Source: Callorhinus ursinus
Taxonomy: Eukaryota > Chordata > Mammalia > Carnivora > Otariidae
Length of the DNA: 64,000 nucleotides
Direction: 5' to 3'
NCBI RefSeq assembly: GCF_003265705.1
Contig: NW_020312902.1
Location: 10,519,235 to 10,583,234 of the forward strand
Under the pieces are notes generated by a model that did not search any database, was not told the DNA's origin, and saw only the letters and a list, made by a program, of their open reading frames with translations. The position numbers were made by a program, and so were the translations under genes. Below are positions 32,102 through 42,299 of this stretch, one piece after another (position 1 is the stretch's first letter; each line of letters opens with the position of its first letter).

Positions 32102-32650
32102 AGGCACCTGGGTGTCTCAGTTGGTTAAGTGTCCGACTCTTGATTTTAGCTCAGGTCATGATCTCAGAGTTGTAAGATCAAGCCCTGAGTGGGGCTTCAT
32201 GCTCAGTGGGGAGTCTGCTTAAGATTTTCTCTTTCCCCAAGTGTGGTGTTGAGCCCTGGGTGTTATACTCAACTGATGAATCATTGAACACTACATCAAA
32301 AACTAATGATGTACTATATGTCAGCTAATTGAACATAATAATAAAAAAATTAAAAAAAAAGAAATGAAAGGAAACAGGATCCCCTCCCCCCTGCAAAAAA
32401 AGAAAGGAAATAGTAAGATAACACTGTTAAACTTTGGAGGCTCAGGAAAGATGTCTAAAACACATAGCTTTAGGACAATCTTCTCGGGTCCCTATCCCCT
32501 TTGGGAGCTCTGTATTCTGTCATTCAATAAACTTTACTATTGCTCAATAAAAAAAGAAATAAAATAAAAATTAAAAAAAAAGATTCCCTCTCCCTCTGCC
32601 TTTCCCCCCACTCTCTCCCTCTCTAAAAAAAGCAAAAAAACAATAAATAA
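32102..32650 (+). mobile_element. Older-subtype carnivore SINE split by a nested retroinsertion
   Basis: The 5' two thirds (32,102-32,238) have head GAGGCACCTGGGTGTCTCAG and the diagnostic CCGACTCTTGATTTTAGCTC of an older subtype. The CT-rich 3' third and A-rich tail resume at 32,580 (AGATTCCCTCTCCCTCTGCC). The 341 bp between are a separate element. Reading across the gap restores a normal SINE order. Confidence 0.82.
32239..32579 (+). mobile_element. 5'-truncated LINE-1 tail, apparently with a 3'-transduced segment, nested in a SINE
   Basis: 32,239-32,361 is a LINE-1 3' end (GAGCCCTGGGTGTTATACTC, AACACTACATCAAAAACTAA, then an A tail). It continues as about 200 bp of non-L1 sequence with GGGAGCTCTGTATTCTGTCA, a poly-A signal in TTCAATAAACTTTACTATTG and a second A-rich tail ending at 32,579. 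The flanks AAGATTTTCTCTTTCCCC (32,221-32,238) and AAGATTCCCTCTCCCTC (32,580-32,596) look like a diverged target duplication. The extra segment resembles a retroviral LTR R region; that is inference. Confidence 0.6.
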
Positions 32651-32854
32651 AACTGTAGAAATATAATTATATGAATGTTCACCAGAGCATTGTTGATGAT
32701 ATTGAAAAACTCAAAAACTCATGTAGATTAGACAATTGGTAAAAAAAAAAATGAATTTAATTGAATACAACCTATCTTTAAACATGTCATTGCTGAAATG
32801 AATTTACTGATGCATAAATATGTCAATATTAAACTGTTACCTTAAAATATAAGT

Positions 32855-33115
32855 TAAACCATGGAGATGTAAGGTACAGCATGGGAACTATAGCTAATAA
32901 TACTGAATTGTATATTTGTAGCTGGGAGAATGGATCTTCCAAGTTCTCATCACAAGGAAAAAAAAAATGTAACTATGTATGGTAATGGATGTTAACTGAT
33001 TTGTTGTGGGGATCATTTTGCAATATATGCAAATTTTGAATCATTACATTGTACAGCTGGAACTAATATAATGTTTTATCAATTATATCACAAAAATATC
33101 GCACAACAAAATACT
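32855..33115 (+). mobile_element. LINE-1 3' end (L1MA-like age)
   Basis: GGTACAGCATGGGAACTATA, AAGTTCTCATCACAAGGAAA, GGGGATCATTTTGCAATATA, TCATTACATTGTACAGCTGG and AACTAATATAATGTTTTATC are ordered phrases of a mammalian LINE-1 3' end. Confidence 0.85.
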
Positions 33116-35499
33116 AGCCAGAAGGAAAAAATATCAAAACCCCAATTAAAATATCCACAACACAGCAAAAAATAAAAATATATTAATTATAGTTCATGTT
33201 ACACTTCTAAAACCCAAACTAATTTTTACTCCAGAGAGAAATTTTACCTTGCATAAAACTCTAAAAGTTGATTAATAAATACAATGCCCCTTATGTATTT
33301 CTATGTATTTCAAATTTTATAGGAAAGATTCAAGGTTTGGTGAGACTTTTCCTCCATTAGCTCTAGTAATCAAGTCATAATAGCTTATCTACCCTAAAAA
33401 AAAAAAATGTCATGATGCATCAGAAAAAATAAGTTAATAAATATTACAACATAAACCTCTTTTTGAAAAAAAATACAGGTAGGGAAAATGTGTTGAAGCA
33501 TATCCACAAAAACGTTTAGAGGTTATTTTTAGGTAGAGGGTTTATGAATTATTTCGATTTTATTTCTATTTTTTCTTAATATTATTTGTACTAAGATTTT
33601 ATTATAATTAATTCATACATAAAAATGTCTTATGCCTTTGTAAGGGTTGATTGTACCCTTATGAAAACTCTAGTTTCTTTCTTGACTTGGATTTTGCTTG
33701 AATAAGTGATGATAATTGTCAAAAAATATGAGTATATATTCATAGAATATGTGAAACACCGGGAATTTCACAATTTTTATAGTTTACCACTGAGGAGCAA
33801 TTAGGCAAATTAATAACAATTTTCAGAATAAAGCCTGTGATTAGAGAATTCATATATTCTTCAATTGTCCTTCCTTGCTAGGGACATGACCACAGTGGAG
33901 AAAGAAAGAGGGAGCATTTTCTTGGAAGGAGCTAAAGTATGTTCCTCTTCCTCATTCCAGTCTTCAAGCCTCTCTTCTTACTGTGAGCAAAGCCTTGAGT
34001 GCTCATGAGGTGCTGTTTTAATTGTGGAAATGGTTCTATTGTCAGTCGGCTGCATTGTGAAATTTAACCTGATCACATGGGAGAAAATAACCACCTGAGA
34101 AGCTTGTCTCTCTGGAGAAAAATCTTATCAGGAAGGAAACTGTCTGGCCTCAGGCCACTGTGGACCGGTCAGGTGATAATCCTATTTCTGCTTTTGTCCC
34201 TTTTTTCAAAGTGAATAAAGGTGGAAACCTTGCTGTGAGTCATGACACAGCTCATCTCACCCAATTAATTTAGGAATCTAAAATATTATTGTCATTTACC
34301 TAGAGTAGCTTCAGAGTAACTCATCCTGCAGAGAATATGAGCTATTCAGGCTATGCCTGTCCTTAACCACAAACTTCCTCTCTAGGCCTATCTCTCATAA
34401 TTTGTCCACATTTAATCTGAAGAGGGGAATCAAAAATTAGCCTAGAAGTGGAACTCACATACTGTAAAGGTAATGGTGGCACCCATATTGAAAGGAGAGT
34501 GTTCTTAGTCTGGCCCTCTCCCATAACAGTGATGATTAGACATAGAAGACCTGGATCTTACCAGGGACTCCAGCTAAAAGGGCTGCACTGCACTGGAATC
34601 TGGACCTATGGGTACCAATGGATCTTTTGTACAGATCCAGGTACAGATGCAGAGAGAAAGGTCATCGTCAACATTCAGGCTTGGGACAAAGGGCTATAGT
34701 ACCAGAGGTCCTGGTCAGGGCCAACTGTCCACTTAGAAATTCTGAGGTATGACAGTAGACAAGAATCCAAGGCTGGAATTATGCACAGGTATAGGCAGAC
34801 ACATGTTTGGCATCATGGAAGTCTAGCAGCTGGGAGCTGGGTCTTGGCCCTAAAATGAGACTCAACACAGGATTCCAGGGATTGGGAAAAACTCTGAAGG
34901 AAAATGACAGGGCCTTAATTTTATAGATATTAGGATAATAGATAAGTAGACCCTGGGAATGTGGTTTACATGCTGTGATTTGAATGGGATCTCAGGTCAC
35001 AGCTGGCTCATAAGCAAGCATGAGAATACTGAGTTTTCCTGTCTGAGGTTGGTCCAAGAGATGAGGGTACATGATCCTGCAGATGGCCATAGGGCAAAGG
35101 GATTGACCAAATGTGCAGCTCTGGTACAGCTTTTGGACATAACTACCAGAAGGGATGACCAGCACCAGAAAAATCTAACCTTCTTTCTAAAGATCTGGGT
35201 CCCTGGATCAGAGATTGACAATGAGGAGAGGGAATGCTGCTCCAAAGCCTGCTCAGTGATACAGATAAGTAGGTGCCACCCTGCCTGGAAGCTTGTCACA
35301 GCATTGGGAAGATCCTTGCGCCACAGATATAACTCCTAAGGTAAAGGAGGAGAAGTCCAGCTTTAACACAAATTGTCTGTGCTCATGGTTGCATCTCTTT
35401 GATGGGCCTGCTGTACCTCAGGGTGAGGAAAACAGAGAAAAAATGAGTCAGAGAAAGAAGTGTGATCCTATTAGCCTGCTTAGCACACAACTATTCTCG
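33116..35499. other. Long unique stretch, no gene recognised
   Basis: 33,116-33,860 is very AT-rich. 33,880-35,490 is more balanced, with frames up to 126 codons (plus, 34,959-35,339) facing a 100-codon minus frame; no domain is recognised and codon use is not persuasive. A perfect AP-1 type TGAGTCATGAC is at 34,235-34,245. No repeat family identified. Confidence 0.4.
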
Positions 35500-35605
35500 T
35501 GTTCATTATCTGTGCTCCCTACTAGAATGCAAGCCCTGTGAGGGTAGTGATGATGCCAATCTTATTCCCTGGAGTTCCATACAGCACCTGGGTCAGGTTG
35601 AGTAG
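35500..35605 (+). mobile_element. L2 3' end fragment
   Basis: CCTACTAGAATGCAAGCCCT, GTGAGGGTAGTGATGATGCC and AGTTCCATACAGCACCTGGG follow the L2 3' region. Confidence 0.65.
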
Positions 35606-36750
35606 TTGTAGGACAGGGTAATGTTGAGAAGGTGCATGAGGTGTTGCTTCTATGCTGGACTGGTAAGACTGGCACAGGTCAGCTGGATCTGGATACTGGG
35701 AAAGAGGAGAATATGTGATATGGGAGCTCTCTAAGGCAGGGCAGAGACCCAAATGGGAAATTGAGTGGGACATGGGAAGAAGAACTTAGGTCTGAAAGAA
35801 AGAAGGACAGAGTGTCAGGTAGCCCAGAATGGAACCAACTGCAAGAGAGATGGAAGGCACCATGAGCACAGCAACAAGCTTGGAGGAAACAATGTTTGAG
35901 TGTTCTTTTAATAAAAGAGCTTTCTACAACATGGCGAGGTCTTCCATTGTCTCTTCAGACTCTCATCACGGGGTAATGGTGTTGGTGGTGAGGGTCTGAC
36001 CTATAACCATCTCAAAGTAAAAATGCTAGTTGTTGGCAACTCAGCTCAGTTGCCAGGTGTCTGAGTAGCCAAAGAAAGTAATAGTTGTGTTTAGTCACTT
36101 GCTGTTATAGTATAAGCAAGAGGCCAAACTGGAGAAGGAACTGACTCTTATCCATACCCTCTGAGGAGTGTCATTGCCTACTGACCCCCAAACAAAAAAC
36201 TGGTGTAGTCTGTGAGTCCAGGGGCCAGGAGGAGAGAGAGGGGGAAGACTAAGAGTAGAAAAGTACTGAACACTGAGTCATAGTGTAGAAAGTGTCCAAG
36301 ATCTGACACCTCCCGAGGAGGCCTTGGCAGAAGTGCCCGAGAAAGTCCTCAGCCAAGGCCCCAGATGAAGGGACCTCAGAGGTGCTTGGGCTAGTAATGC
36401 AAATATGTGTAAGAGTGTAGCTGGCCAGAGGGTCCTGAGCCCTTAACTGCAACTTCCATTAGAGATTTCAGGGCACTGGCTGTCACCAAATCCAGTGTGG
36501 GGAGGGCAGCTCTCCCCCATGAAGCCTATGGGGTAGCTTGGATATATTGGCTGCCTTATCACTGTTCCTGAGAACCAGTTTTCTCAGCAACATGGATTCT
36601 GGGACCATCATGCTTGGCGATGATTTTCACGTGGCTTCTGAGTGAGGATATGAAAAGGAGGGGGGCTCTAGTAAGTTGCTTAAACCAAGAGTTGACAATT
36701 GTATATGTACAATATTTTGTAAACACTGCCTACTAATATAAAGGTAAAAT
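35606..36750. other. Unique sequence, no gene recognised
   Basis: Balanced composition, short frames only (83 and 67 codons on the minus strand). Nothing else to report. Confidence 0.4.
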
Positions 36751-36770
36751 GGTCTAGGTCCTTTTCTTTT

Positions 36771-36772
36771 AA

Positions 36773-36806
<34 letters not shown>

Positions 36807-36979
36807 GAGAGAGAGAGGGGAAATGCACAGGCAAGAGTCAGGGGAGGGCAGAGGGAGAAGCAGACTCCCTGCTGAGCAGGGAGCCCACAGCAGGTCTTAA
36901 TCTCATAAACCATGAGATCACAACCCCAGCCAAAATCATGAGTCAGACACTCAACCTCCTGAGCCAGCCAGGTATCCCT
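36771..36979 (-). mobile_element. Diverged carnivore SINE whose tail became a (GATT)n microsatellite
   Basis: GGGAGAAGCAGACTCCCTGC, TGAGCAGGGAGCCCACAGCA and head end GAGCCAGCCAGGTATCCCTG are antisense SINE. The usual GATTTTATTTATTT stretch has been replaced by about eight GATT units at 36,773-36,806. No clean target duplication found. Confidence 0.85.
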
Positions 36980-37627
36980 GGGTCATAACTTCTTTTCCTT
37001 GGAAGATTATCCTTTTAAAACTTCTACCTATTTTACTAGGATGCATACGTAAATTTTGGAGAATACGGCAGTGCATATGTACATACACACATGCACACAC
37101 ATATGCGTACCCAGAGATTATCTGGGGCTTTCCCATATTAATGACCATCCAGTTGGAAACCAAGGTATATATTTAGAAAGGAGAAAGTTGTGTAGGAATA
37201 GGAAGAGAAGGACATTATTAGGTAGAGGAAAGTGCAATTATTTTCATGGAATCCAGAGCTTATTACACAGAAAACACTCACAAAATATATTTTATTAATA
37301 GGATTTATAACCTGCATCATGTAAATAATGCCACAATCGCCTTGGGACATCATTCGTAGACAAGGGTTTGCTTCATTTGGGTATCTTAACCATATTACAC
37401 TTAGATTCCGTCTACCACCTTAAAGGTCAAAACTTACTTTATAACTAGGGTGACCATAAAGTTGAAATTGGTAGTCCAAATCAAAACACGTTTGAGAGTT
37501 TAAGGTAGTGAATTAGGACAACTAGCTTACCTGGGAAATATCCTGGACAAACTGGGAACTATGGTCATTCTACTTATAACAAGTTATTTTATATAACCCA
37601 GTGTCAAAACTACCTTCCTTGAAAAGC
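36980..37627. other. Unique sequence, nothing recognised
   Basis: Includes a CA/TG-rich stretch around 37,070-37,105. Frames up to 80 codons, unrecognised. Confidence 0.4.
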
Positions 37628-38154
37628 TGTATTAGTTTTCTATTGCCATGTAACAAATTACTACAAACTCAGCAGCTGAAAACAATGGCCATTTTACTGT
37701 CTCACAGTTTCCGTGGAACAAGAGTCAGAACGTTCTGATTGGGCTCTTTCCGTGCTGAAATCAAGGTGTTAGCTGGGGCTGTGAGCTCATCTGAGGCTGA
37801 CGCCCATTGATTATTGGCAGAATTTGGTTCTTTGTGGTGTGAGGGCTGAAATCTCTGGTGTCTTGCCAGCTGTTGTCTGGGGGTTACTCTGAGCACCTGG
37901 AGGCCACCCTCAGGTCCTAGTGATCCTTTCACAGCAGAAGCTTGCTTGTTCAAAGCCTATAGGAGATTATCCCCATAGTCGGCTTCAGTAGAGTTTTATA
38001 TAGTATAGCATAAATATGGAAAGGATTATCCCATCGCCTTTGCCACTTAATGTACACCAATCAAGGGAATGACTATCCCATCATAGTCACAAATCCATCC
38101 CAAACTCAAGGGGAAAGGATGATAAAGGGCGATTTTATAATCCCATCTGCCACA
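37628..38154 (-). mobile_element. Ancient MLT1-like LTR, antisense, nearly full length
   Basis: It begins TGTATTAGTTTTCTATTGCC and ends TCCCATCTGCCACA, a TG...CA element in reverse. Inside are AGCTGGGGCTGTGAGCTCAT, GCCAGCTGTTGTCTGGGGGT, TTCACAGCAGAAGCTTGCTT and ATCCATCCCAAACTCAAGGG. Bases 37,867-37,895 of this LTR were the source of, or share a source with, a 29-bp copy at 39,093-39,121. Confidence 0.78.
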
Positions 38155-38339
38155 GAAGAGATACTCTTACTCTGAAATCTGCTTTATAAGAAAATCCACA
38201 ATAACAAAACAAAACAAAAATCACACAAACAAAAACTAGGAAGGTTGAGTAGGTAAAAACAATCACAAATTAGTGCCTAGACTGTTTTCCCCCTGAATGA
38301 AAAATAATTTGGAGTTTCTGAAAGGCATTAGCCTTTCTT

Positions 38340-38543
38340 TAAAAAAAAAAAAATATTTACTTGTTTATTTGAGAGAGAGAGAGAGAGAACGCACGCACGA
38401 GCAGGGGGAGGAGCAAAGATCTCAAGCAGACTCTGCACTGAGAGCAAAGCCTGATTCGGGTCTCAAGCTCATGACCCTGAGATCATGACCTGAGCTGAGA
38501 CCAAGAGTCAGACACCTAACTGACTGAGCCATCTAGGTGTCCC
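38340..38543 (-). mobile_element. Older-subtype carnivore SINE
   Basis: ACCTGAGCTGAGACCAAGAG and GTCAGACACCTAACTGACTG mark the subtype; head end GAGCCATCTAGGTGTCCC. Eighteen-bp target duplication AAGGCATTAGCCTTTCTT (38,322-38,339) and AAGACATTAGCCTTTCTT (38,544-38,561), one mismatch. Confidence 0.95.
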
Positions 38544-38664
38544 AAGACATTAGCCTTTCTTAAAAACCATGACATTGGAGACAAAATAGTTTTTTATGGT
38601 GAGTTCCTACTAGGAAATAATTGCTGTTAACTTCATTCAGTGCTAAAATTTACAACTTTGGGGC

Positions 38665-39032
38665 ATTCATTCATTTGGTCATTCACTCATTTATCTATCA
38701 TTTATTGAGCATCCACTATCATTTACTGAGCATTCTGTGCCAGGACAGGAGTTAGACATGGCTCTTATTCTAACCTGGAAAAAGAAACTCAAATATATAC
38801 TTCTAGGGCACTGCAATCAGGGCGATGGCAGATTTCATATACATATGAGGAGGAAAGACAAAAGGACACTCTGGCATGGAGGACATCACAGAAAGGGTCA
38901 GAAAAGACTATGACATGTATGGCCACATAGGGATTATTTATTTTGCCTAAATGTTGGGTAAAGTTGAGCCATATTTACAGAAAAGGATTAAGTTGGTTTC
39001 ATATCTTGAAGGACCAAGAAGTGAGATGAAAG
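38665..39032 (-). mobile_element. L2 3' region, antisense
   Basis: CATTTATTGAGCATCCACTA, CTGTGCCAGGACAGGAGTTA and GGCTCTTATTCTAACCTGGA are the reversed L2 terminus. Purine-rich L2 body words continue to 39,032 and weakly resume after the LINE-1 insertion at 39,371-39,460. Confidence 0.68.
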
Positions 39033-39092
39033 AAGGCACTTGTTGGGATGAGCACTGGATATTTTATGGAAGTGCTGAATCACTAAATTGTA

Positions 39093-39121
39093 CAGCTGTT
39101 GTCTGGGGGTTACTCTGAGCA
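39093..39121 (+). repeat. 29-bp direct copy of 37,867-37,895
   Basis: The two stretches are identical over all 29 bases (starting CAGCTGTTGTCTGGGGGTTA) and diverge at once on both sides. At the origin the sequence belongs to an antisense LTR; here it sits inside a LINE-1 tail where it does not belong. Confidence 0.95.
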
Positions 39122-39270
39122 TTGAAAGAGATTTGGAAGGTACAAAGCTGATGTCTCATTTTGTGCTAGGCCCTGACATTAAGAAGCGGTCAGCATATAA
39201 TGTGCCCCATTCCTCAGAATCCTTATAACCACACTGGAAAATTAAAACTTGTGTTTGTGAAAAACTTTTT
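39119..39270 (-). repeat. 152-bp inverted copy of 39,905-40,056
   Basis: Position by position this is the reverse complement of 39,905-40,056 with no gaps and one mismatch (39,184 against 39,991). It overlaps the 29-bp copy by three bases (GCA), a microhomology junction. It ends in a T run and is followed by a palindrome centred at about 39,281. Being inside an interrupted LINE-1 tail, this is the derived copy. Confidence 0.95.
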
Positions 39271-39293
39271 TTTTTTCACACTGTGAAAAAAAA
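39268..39293. repeat. A/T-rich perfect palindrome at the insert edge
   Basis: TTTTTTTTCACA, a single C, and TGTGAAAAAAAA form a near-perfect hairpin. TTTTTTCACACT recurs 40 bases on, ending at 39,322. These look like further template-switch debris next to the inverted copy. Confidence 0.85.
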
Positions 39294-39370
39294 AACTTTA
39301 TGATTCACACTTTTTTCACACTAACACTGTATGTTAACGAACTGGAACTTAAATAAAAATTAAAAAAAAA

Positions 39371-39904
39371 GAAGTAAGATTGAGAGGGACAAGGAGTAAA
39401 GTCATAGGAGTGGAAGTGGTTGTAGAAAAGATGGACAATGAAGGTAGAAATGGGACTCTTTTTTCCACTTTGTACCCAGACAGATTCTGTGCTATAGATG
39501 TCAAATGTATCATTTTTGTTTAAATCTTACCTCTACAATGTCTGAGACAATGTGCAGGGCACTTTCACTGAAATAAGCTCATTGAATCTTCACATAAAGA
39601 TAATGGAGTAGGAATTAGGATGACAGAGAGAGGGAAGGGTATGCCTTTGGTCACGGGTGAAGGGTCCAGAAATAAGGCAAGGTCCAGAAATACCTCATTC
39701 ATTCCACCGCTTTCATCTCGCAGGCCCCCACTGCAAGCATGATAGAACCATGAAACGTCACTATCAGAAAGAATAGCAAAAGTCTTCTACGCATCTCCCA
39801 ACTGACATAGGATTTTCTATGCTTCCCTGAGGAACCCATCCTTATACTGTGCTCTGATTTCTGGGATGTAAAAACAAGTTTTAAATATCTAATTTTAAAA
39901 ATAT
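39371..39904. other. Spacer of the inverted repeat: L2/MIR remnants and unique DNA
   Basis: AGGGCACTTTCACTGAAATA and TTGAATCTTCACATAAAGAT at 39,555-39,605 suggest an antisense MIR. The rest is unassigned. Confidence 0.4.
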
Positions 39905-40056
39905 AAAAAGTTTTTCACAAACACAAGTTTTAATTTTCCAGTGTGGTTATAAGGATTCTGAGGAATGGGGCACATTATATGCTGACCGCTCCTTAATGTC
40001 AGGGCCTAGCACAAAATGAGACATCAGCTTTGTACCTTCCAAATCTCTTTCAATGC
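39905..40056 (+). repeat. Presumed source copy of the 152-bp inverted repeat
   Basis: Non-repetitive sequence continuous with its flanks (reads on into GATATTAAACAGAAATGG), so it is the likely template. It forms a 152-bp stem with 39,119-39,270 across a 634-bp spacer. Confidence 0.9.
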
Positions 40057-41220
40057 ATGATATTAAACAGAAATGGATTTTGAGGAGTTGGGATAAATGC
40101 AGACAAATGAGATTAACATATAATGGCATAAACTGCTGATCCAAGGAGGTATGCCAATATTGACTCCATTCCCTGCATCCTCAGTTCTAGATTGTTGTCT
40201 GCCTCTTTATGATTTATATGTGAAATTTCTGGAGTTAAAAGGGGAGACTGCTCACAAACCTTGAACTAGGCATAAAGCTAACATTCTTTGGTAGGCAGTT
40301 GCTTCCAGCTTCAATTCAGGGAAAAGCTCTTTTGGAAAGGTGTACTTTCAGTCTTCCCACTATTCATAAATCTTCACTGTGATATATGTTACCACATTTG
40401 ACCAGCACAACAGGACTTTAATGCCTGTTCTTCTCCAGTTCCATTGGGATGCAAGCCAGCCTCTTAATTGTGCACATAAGTGAATATAAAAGCAACGCCA
40501 TGGATCTAGCTCTCTTCTCAAAAGCAGGCACCCATATACATTTTCCATAAAATGCCTGCCATGGTGCAGTTAAGGGAGAACTAAATCTTACCATCTTGAT
40601 GACAGCCTGTGAAACTGAAACTAGGCGATAGAGATTTCTCTGAGAAAGTGGAAACTTGTATTCTTTGACAGTGTAATTATTACGCTTTCTCAAATTACTT
40701 GGCTTTTGTTAAAAAAATCACTTAATACTTGATGCAGATATTACTTTCACCATCAAAACTCACTTTGAGCAAAGTTAATAATTTAGGAACTTTTATATTT
40801 AAAAATGGCAAGTCCGACAGATGCATGAGATACCATAGCTGGATATCTCTCCCACCCTGAAAGCTTTGTGTCATTGCTTCAGCCTCCAAGTAGGGTTTTG
40901 GAGAGAACAAGGGGATTGCACATTAAGGAGACCCTGCTTAGGAGATGTGGAGGTCCAAGTGTCCACAATAGGGTTGGAAATAGTTTAAGAGAGTATTTAG
41001 ACTTCTATTTTATAATAAGACTTCTTATTATAAAATAAATAAGACTTCTTAATATAATAATTAAGACTTCTATTTAGAAGGAAGACCTTTCCTCTCCAGC
41101 AACAGTTTCTTTTATTTTAGGACATTTAAACTTGAAGCAAGGATCTCATTTTTGCAGATAGTCTCCAAGTTAACGTTTAGTGGTGAGTAAAATGCATTTT
41201 TATTCTGGTGACAGCAATTA
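40057..41220. other. Unique AT-rich sequence, no gene recognised
   Basis: Frames up to 91 codons (minus, 40,418-40,693) are unrecognised. Contains the palindromic cluster listed next. Confidence 0.4.
41000..41075. repeat. Palindromic cluster of four AGACTTCT units
   Basis: AGACTTCT recurs at about 41,000, 41,018, 41,042 and 41,064. ATTTTATAATAAG (41,007-41,019) and its exact reverse complement (41,024-41,036) form a hairpin with a four-base loop. AGACTTCTATTT flanks the cluster on both sides as a direct repeat, as if about 63 bp had been inserted. Confidence 0.85.
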
Positions 41221-41470
41221 TAGCAATAATGATCATCTTAATAGACATCTACTAAGCTATTAATATATGACTGGCATGTTTCTAGGTTCTTTAAACATGC
41301 TACGTTAACTTCCTTAACAGTGTAAGATAGGTTATGGCATTACCCCATTTTTTGGAAATGGAAGTTCAGCAATACTAAAGAACTTTCCCAAGGTCACAGA
41401 GCTAGCGTGAATTTGTACTCAAGCCATCTGAGTCAGAGCCAATCATTATGACCACCGTATTTTACTGCTT
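41221..41470 (-). mobile_element. MIR, antisense, nearly full length
   Basis: AGACATCTACTAAGCTATTA, ACTGGCATGTTTCTAGGTTC, TTACCCCATTTTTTGGAAAT, TTCCCAAGGTCACAGAGCTA and GAGTCAGAGCCAATCATTAT give the complete antisense MIR order including its conserved core. Confidence 0.8.
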
Positions 41471-42079
41471 TCCTATAACAGCCGTCAGTGATTGAGTACT
41501 AGCTCGTGAGCACATGGTAAGCTTTTTTTTTTTATTTGAAACTTAACACCAAATTAGATAATATCTTCCAATTCTCATTTTATAAACAAAACTGAATCTT
41601 ATAGAGATTAAACCATCTGTCCACTGTCACTCTGCCAACAACATTAATTTTCAAACACATCTCTAATCTCAGTCTTAGAAGTTAGAGGATGTTTATTTTT
41701 TAACATCAACATCATCCTATTTGCTTATTGATTCTTTATTTCCCATTTATTTCAGCACAGACACAACTTCTGCTGTTAGAATGACTTGTTGGACACAAGT
41801 AGCATCTTTCATACTCTAAGATAATGAAGGAAATTGTAAAATATATTTGGTAGAAAAGAGATCTGGTCTTTATCTTTTATTTTTTTTATTTTTGATTTTT
41901 AAAGGTTGAAAAAACTGTACTCAAACCTAATTACACGGAGGGGGAGTGCAATGTAGAGGGGAAATTTTATGTACATTTCAATATTAAATTATCACTCAAG
42001 AGGCTACATTTTTTTCCAAAGATGAAGATTTAAAAAATAATGCTAGCTGATATTAATGCCTTTTTTTGTGATCACCATT
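41471..42079. other. Unique AT-rich sequence, nothing recognised
   Basis: Two T-rich tracts (41,523-41,536 and 41,876-41,900). GAAACTTAACACCAAATTAG to AACTGAATCTTATAGAGATT might be a second degenerate MIR, but I cannot support it. Confidence 0.4.
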
Positions 42080-42093
42080 GAATTAGAAGCATC

Positions 42094-42284
42094 TGGGTGC
42101 CTGGGTGGCTCAGTCGGTTAAGCATCTGACTTCACCTTAGGTCATGATCCCAGTGTGCTGGGATGGAGCCCTGCTCTGGGCTCCGTGCTCCGTGAGGAAT
42201 CTGCTTCTCCCTCTCCCTTTGACCCTCCCCTGCTTATGCTTGTTCTCTCTGTCTCAAATAAATAAATAAAATCTCTTAAAGAAA
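42094..42284 (+). mobile_element. tRNA-Lys-derived carnivore SINE
   Basis: Head TGGGTGCCTGGGTGGCTCAG and tail AAATAAATAAATAAAATC. Perfect 14-bp target duplication GAATTAGAAGCATC at 42,080-42,093 and 42,285-42,298. It is the last young SINE before a gap of about 19 kb. Confidence 0.97.
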
Positions 42285-42299
42285 GAATTAGAAGCATCC

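Larger units (their letters stand above)
39033..39370 (+). mobile_element. Short 5'-truncated LINE-1 tail carrying an internal compound insert
   Basis: The left part GGCACTTGTTGGGATGAGCA to CTAAATTGTACA (39,035-39,094) and right part ACACTGTATGTTAACGAACT plus A tail (39,324-39,370) are the two halves of a carnivore LINE-1 3' end that are normally separated by only some 15 bases. The flanks GAAGTGAGATGAAAG (39,018-39,032) and GAAGTAAGATTGAGAG (39,371-39,386) look like its target duplication in L2. About 230 bp of foreign local sequence lie between the halves. Confidence 0.8.

Noticed and set aside
34235..34245. AP-1/MARE-like TGAGTCATGAC
   Set aside because: A single short motif with no neighbouring support is expected by chance in 64 kb.
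34959..35339. 126-codon plus-strand frame facing a 100-codon minus frame
   Set aside because: Neither strand gives a familiar sequence, and long opposing frames suggest composition rather than coding. A processed pseudogene was considered but no A tail or target duplication was seen.
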